A stretch of DNA of 9,059 nt from Halodesulfurarchaeum sp. (GTDB taxonomy: Archaea > Halobacteriota > Halobacteria > Halobacteriales > Halobacteriaceae), in contig JAGXLJ010000027.1 of assembly GCA_018334775.1 (NCBI GenBank), positions 1 to 9,059 on the forward strand, given 5' to 3'. The notes under the pieces were generated by a model, which was not told where the DNA came from, ran no database searches, and was given only the letters and a program-made list of their open reading frames with translations. The position numbers were made by a program, and so were the translations under genes. Positions 6,348-9,059 of the stretch are shown here, in pieces (the stretch's first letter is position 1; every line of letters starts with the position of its first letter).

Positions 6348-8888
6348 ATGAACGGCCCCAAACCGTCGATCGGTACTGACCCGGCATCCGAGGAGGGCGA
6401 AGACGACCAAGACCAAAATCCAGTGGTCGCGCTCGCGGACCATTTCATCATCGACCGGCCGTGGCTTGTCGTCCTGGCCTTCGTCGTCGCAACGGCTATT
6501 ATGCTCCCGGCAGCACCGACAGCGTTTGAGGATACCCAAACCGGAGCTGGGCAGTTCCAGGAGGACGTGCCGGAATACGACGAATACGAGGCGATGCAGG
6601 AGGACTTTGAACGGAGCAGTCGGGCGGATGGGGGTGTCACCGGGCAACTATTTCTCGATCCGAAGCGGAACGTCCTCTCCAGACAGAGCCTGCTTTCGAT
6701 GGTCGCGGCCCAGGAGCATCTCGAATCGTCCACCCGACTTCGGATTGCCTCGAGTACGTCACCTGGGTCGGTGATCGCGATGCATCTCGACCCGACTGCC
6801 ATGACCCCCGAGGCCCAGTACCGGGTCCTCGAGGGTGCCACTGACCAGCAACTCACCTCGGCGATCGAGGCGACAGGTGACCGGCTTATGGTTGACGTCG
6901 GATTCACGCCCGAATCGGCGTCTGCTGACGTGGCCCAGGTGGGAATCACCTACGACCTCCCCCCAGAGGCGAGCACGGAGCAAGCCGCCAACGTGCAGTT
7001 CGACACTCTCGACGCGGTCGATCAATTGGATGCATATACTGTCGGGGAGAACGTCGTGATGTTCGCGAACGGCGTGTTTGACGAGGAAGTCGGACAACTC
7101 CTCGGTGACTCCTCGGCGGTGGTCTTTCCGGCAGCGATCGTTCTCATCTTGCTGTTCCTCATCGTCGCCTATCGTGATCCCATCGACCTGGTGATCGGGC
7201 TGGTCGCTCTGGCGATGGTCCTGATCTGGACGTTCGGCTTCATGGGATATGTGGGTATTCCGTACTCGGATTCGATTTTCACGGTGTTCCCACTGTTGCT
7301 GGCAGTCGGAATCGACTTCGGCATTCACACTATCAACCGGTATCGCGAGGAACGAGCGGGTGATTTGGGTATCGGGGCGGCCATGGATGAGACGGGAAAT
7401 CAACTCGGGACGGCCTTCGTGATCGTGACGCTCACGACGATGTTCAGTTTCGCGGCCAACCTGACGAGCCCCCTCGCGGGAATCCGGGATTTCGGTATCG
7501 TGGCGGGTGTCGGGATCATCTTTACCTTCGTGCTCTTTGGCGTCTTCCTCCCGGCAGCGAAAGTCGGAATCGACCGACTTCGGCAGGATTCCTGGTTCCC
7601 CGGTTTTGGCTCCAAACCGATCGGTCGGGAGGGATCGCTGATCGGTCGGGGCCTCGCTCTCGGGACGAAACTCGCCATGGTCGCTCCCGTTATCGTTCTG
7701 GTCTCCGCATTGGTGCTTGGAGCCGGTGGTGCAGCGTACGGATCGGGGGTCGACGTCGAGTTTAGCGAGGAGGTCTTCTTCCCGAACGAGGAACGGATCG
7801 AGACGTTCAACCAGTTACCAGGACCGCTGGCGCCTGGGCAGTACAACTTCGTGCCGGCACGGAACTATCTCGAGGAGGATTTCGAGATACCCTTCGTTCA
7901 GACGGTGACGATCTATGTCGATGATCGGGATGTTCGCTCGGATTTCGCCCTCCGGGATATCGATCGAGCAACCTCGAACCCGCCTGACGCCTTCGAATCG
8001 ACCGACCGTCGCCGGGGTGACGCCGAGAACGTCCTCGACGTTATCCAAACCCAGGCCGTGCGTGACCGGGCCTTTGCCGATGTTATCGATCGCTACGACG
8101 AGACTGGCAATGGGGTCCCCGACCGCGAAGTCGATCAGGTGTATGACGCCTTGTTTGAATCATCGGCCGGGGGCGAGGCCACCAATTATCTGACCAGGGA
8201 CCGCGGATCGACCCGGATCCAGTTCAGCCCGGCCGTCGACGCGTCGAACGAGGAGGTGGTGACGGGCGCCGAGCGGATCGCGTCGAACATGCGATTGGAT
8301 GCGACCGCGACGGGCGATTACATCATTTCGGAGTCGGTCAACGACCGGATTACCACCTCGGCAGTCAATAGCCTGGTTGTTGCCTTCGTATTGGTGCTGA
8401 TCGTGTTATTGCTCGCGTACTGGCGACTGGAGGGGCGAGCCGTTTACGGCATCATCAATCTGGTGCCGATCTTGCTTACGGTCGCAATGCTCGTGGCCTC
8501 GATGCGGTTTTTCGACATCGCCCTTTCGCCGGTCAACGCCCCACTTCTTGGGGTTACGATCGGTCTCGGAGTGGACTATACCGTGCACTTCATGCACCGG
8601 TACGTCGACGAGGTCTCGGCCGGAAAGACCGTCTCCGATGCGCTGTCAGAAGCCGTCCACGGGACCGGCGGCGCGATGACTGGGAGCATGCTGACGACCG
8701 TGAGTGGGCTCGGTGTGTTGTATCTCGCACTGATTCCGGTGATTGCCGAGTTCGGCCTGCTCCTTGCTCTCGGGGTATTATACGCCTATTTGTCAGCAAT
8801 CTTGGTCCTCCCCTCGGTCATCGTTCTTTGGGAGCGCGTGGAGACGGTGTGGCGCTCAAACAATGAGCGTGGCCGCCTCGACATCTGA
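6348..8888 (+). CDS. RND/MMPL superfamily exporter, 12 transmembrane helices
   Basis: This 846-residue inner-membrane transporter has the duplicated RND layout. A 36-residue acidic cytoplasmic tail precedes helix 1 (about 37-56); a large outside domain (57-255) is followed by helices 2-6 (about 257-405). Helix 7 (440-462), a second outside domain (463-672) and helices 8-12 (about 675-828) follow. The helix-4 and helix-10 signatures carry the acidic residue expected to relay cations: GIDFGIHTINRY with Asp323 and GVDYTVHFMHRY with Asp743. The family moves lipids, drugs, hopanoids or other lipophilic molecules using the ion gradient; the substrate here is unknown. A calcium-loop-like motif lies at 584-596 in the second outside domain. 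The ATG lies 3 bp after the Ig-repeat protein's stop, with only a weak GGTGG at 6331 as a ribosome site, so translation is probably coupled. SecD/F or sterol-sensing relatives are less likely. Confidence 0.92.
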   Translation: MNGPKPSIGTDPASEEGEDDQDQNPVVALADHFIIDRPWLVVLAFVVATAIMLPAAPTAFEDTQTGAGQFQEDVPEYDEYEAMQEDFERSSRADGGVTGQLFLDPKRNVLSRQSLLSMVAAQEHLESSTRLRIASSTSPGSVIAMHLDPTAMTPEAQYRVLEGATDQQLTSAIEATGDRLMVDVGFTPESASADVAQVGITYDLPPEASTEQAANVQFDTLDAVDQLDAYTVGENVVMFANGVFDEEVGQLLGDSSAVVFPAAIVLILLFLIVAYRDPIDLVIGLVALAMVLIWTFGFMGYVGIPYSDSIFTVFPLLLAVGIDFGIHTINRYREERAGDLGIGAAMDETGNQLGTAFVIVTLTTMFSFAANLTSPLAGIRDFGIVAGVGIIFTFVLFGVFLPAAKVGIDRLRQDSWFPGFGSKPIGREGSLIGRGLALGTKLAMVAPVIVLVSALVLGAGGAAYGSGVDVEFSEEVFFPNEERIETFNQLPGPLAPGQYNFVPARNYLEEDFEIPFVQTVTIYVDDRDVRSDFALRDIDRATSNPPDAFESTDRRRGDAENVLDVIQTQAVRDRAFADVIDRYDETGNGVPDREVDQVYDALFESSAGGEATNYLTRDRGSTRIQFSPAVDASNEEVVTGAERIASNMRLDATATGDYIISESVNDRITTSAVNSLVVAFVLVLIVLLLAYWRLEGRAVYGIINLVPILLTVAMLVASMRFFDIALSPVNAPLLGVTIGLGVDYTVHFMHRYVDEVSAGKTVSDALSEAVHGTGGAMTGSMLTTVSGLGVLYLALIPVIAEFGLLLALGVLYAYLSAILVLPSVIVLWERVETVWRSNNERGRLDI

Positions 8889-8889
8889 G

Positions 8890-9059
8890 TCAGTCCTTCG
8901 ATTCGTAGAACCGAGCCCCATCCACGGCTTCGAACGTGTCCCGGTACCGACTGATTTTCGCGTATAACACGGCGAAGAAGAACCCGTCAAAGATAATCAC
9001 GAACACCATAAAGGCAATCGCTGGCGGGAGCCCGCTGAGGTAGGGGACTTTTCTCTCTC
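8890..9059 (-). CDS. unidentified membrane protein, C-terminal fragment
   Basis: On the minus strand a frame is open from the right edge to a TGA at 8890-8892 and encodes at least 55 residues. It has one clear hydrophobic segment (PPAIAFMVFVIIF followed by GFFFAVLYA, about residues 11-33 of the fragment) and then a charged cytoplasm-like tail (KISRYRDTFEAVDGARFYESKD). Third codon positions are GC-rich as in the neighbours, and the tail-to-tail position 1 bp from the exporter's stop is natural, which supports a real gene. The upstream part and start lie outside the window. I do not recognise the family, and cannot say whether it relates to the exporter. Confidence 0.6.
   Translation of the reverse strand, partial: ERKVPYLSGLPPAIAFMVFVIIFDGFFFAVLYAKISRYRDTFEAVDGARFYESKD

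Noticed and set aside
5832..6647. Long minus-strand ORF (271 codons) across the junction of the surface protein and exporter genes
   Set aside because: It is antisense to two well-supported genes, rich in Arg/His/Cys, and shows no domain; it is a shadow of biased codon use.

Overview
The window comes from a haloarchaeon (class Halobacteria). The DNA is moderately GC-rich, and the predicted proteins are acidic (Asp and Glu rich, Lys poor). Two of the small zinc-binding proteins belong to haloarchaeal families (HVO_0416-like and DUF7563-like). Several starts have a TATA-like box 26-32 bp upstream and no Shine-Dalgarno, as expected for leaderless transcripts. I cannot name a genus. Coding density is high, and no gene-free stretch exceeds 200 bp. 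I see no insertion sequence, CRISPR array, tRNA or rRNA.

Left part (1-1390). The 3' end of a M32 (Taq-type) metallocarboxypeptidase gene enters from the left edge. Two monocistronic-looking microprotein genes on the same strand follow, of 56 and 52 codons, each encoding a four-cysteine zinc-binding protein. The second is easily missed because of its size. The gaps 709-871 and 1043-1231 hold only promoter-like elements that I can support weakly.

Middle part (1439-4693). A compact UvrD/Rep-type superfamily 1 DNA helicase is followed 53 bp later by a bacterial-type riboflavin synthase (RibE). A TrmB-family regulator on the minus strand ends 1 bp from the ribE stop.

Right part (4694-8888). A 127-bp divergent promoter region separates the TrmB-like regulator from a two-gene operon. 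The first gene encodes a secreted, C-terminally anchored protein of four Ig-like (COG1361, S-layer-type) repeats. The second starts 3 bp after its stop and encodes a 12-helix RND/MMPL-superfamily exporter. The layout suggests a locally regulated export or envelope module: the regulator senses a signal, the RND pump moves an unknown, probably lipophilic, substrate, and the Ig-repeat protein works outside the membrane with the pump. This module is the best candidate here for an under-described system. At the right edge, the end of an unidentified membrane-protein gene runs on the minus strand, its stop 1 bp from the exporter's stop.
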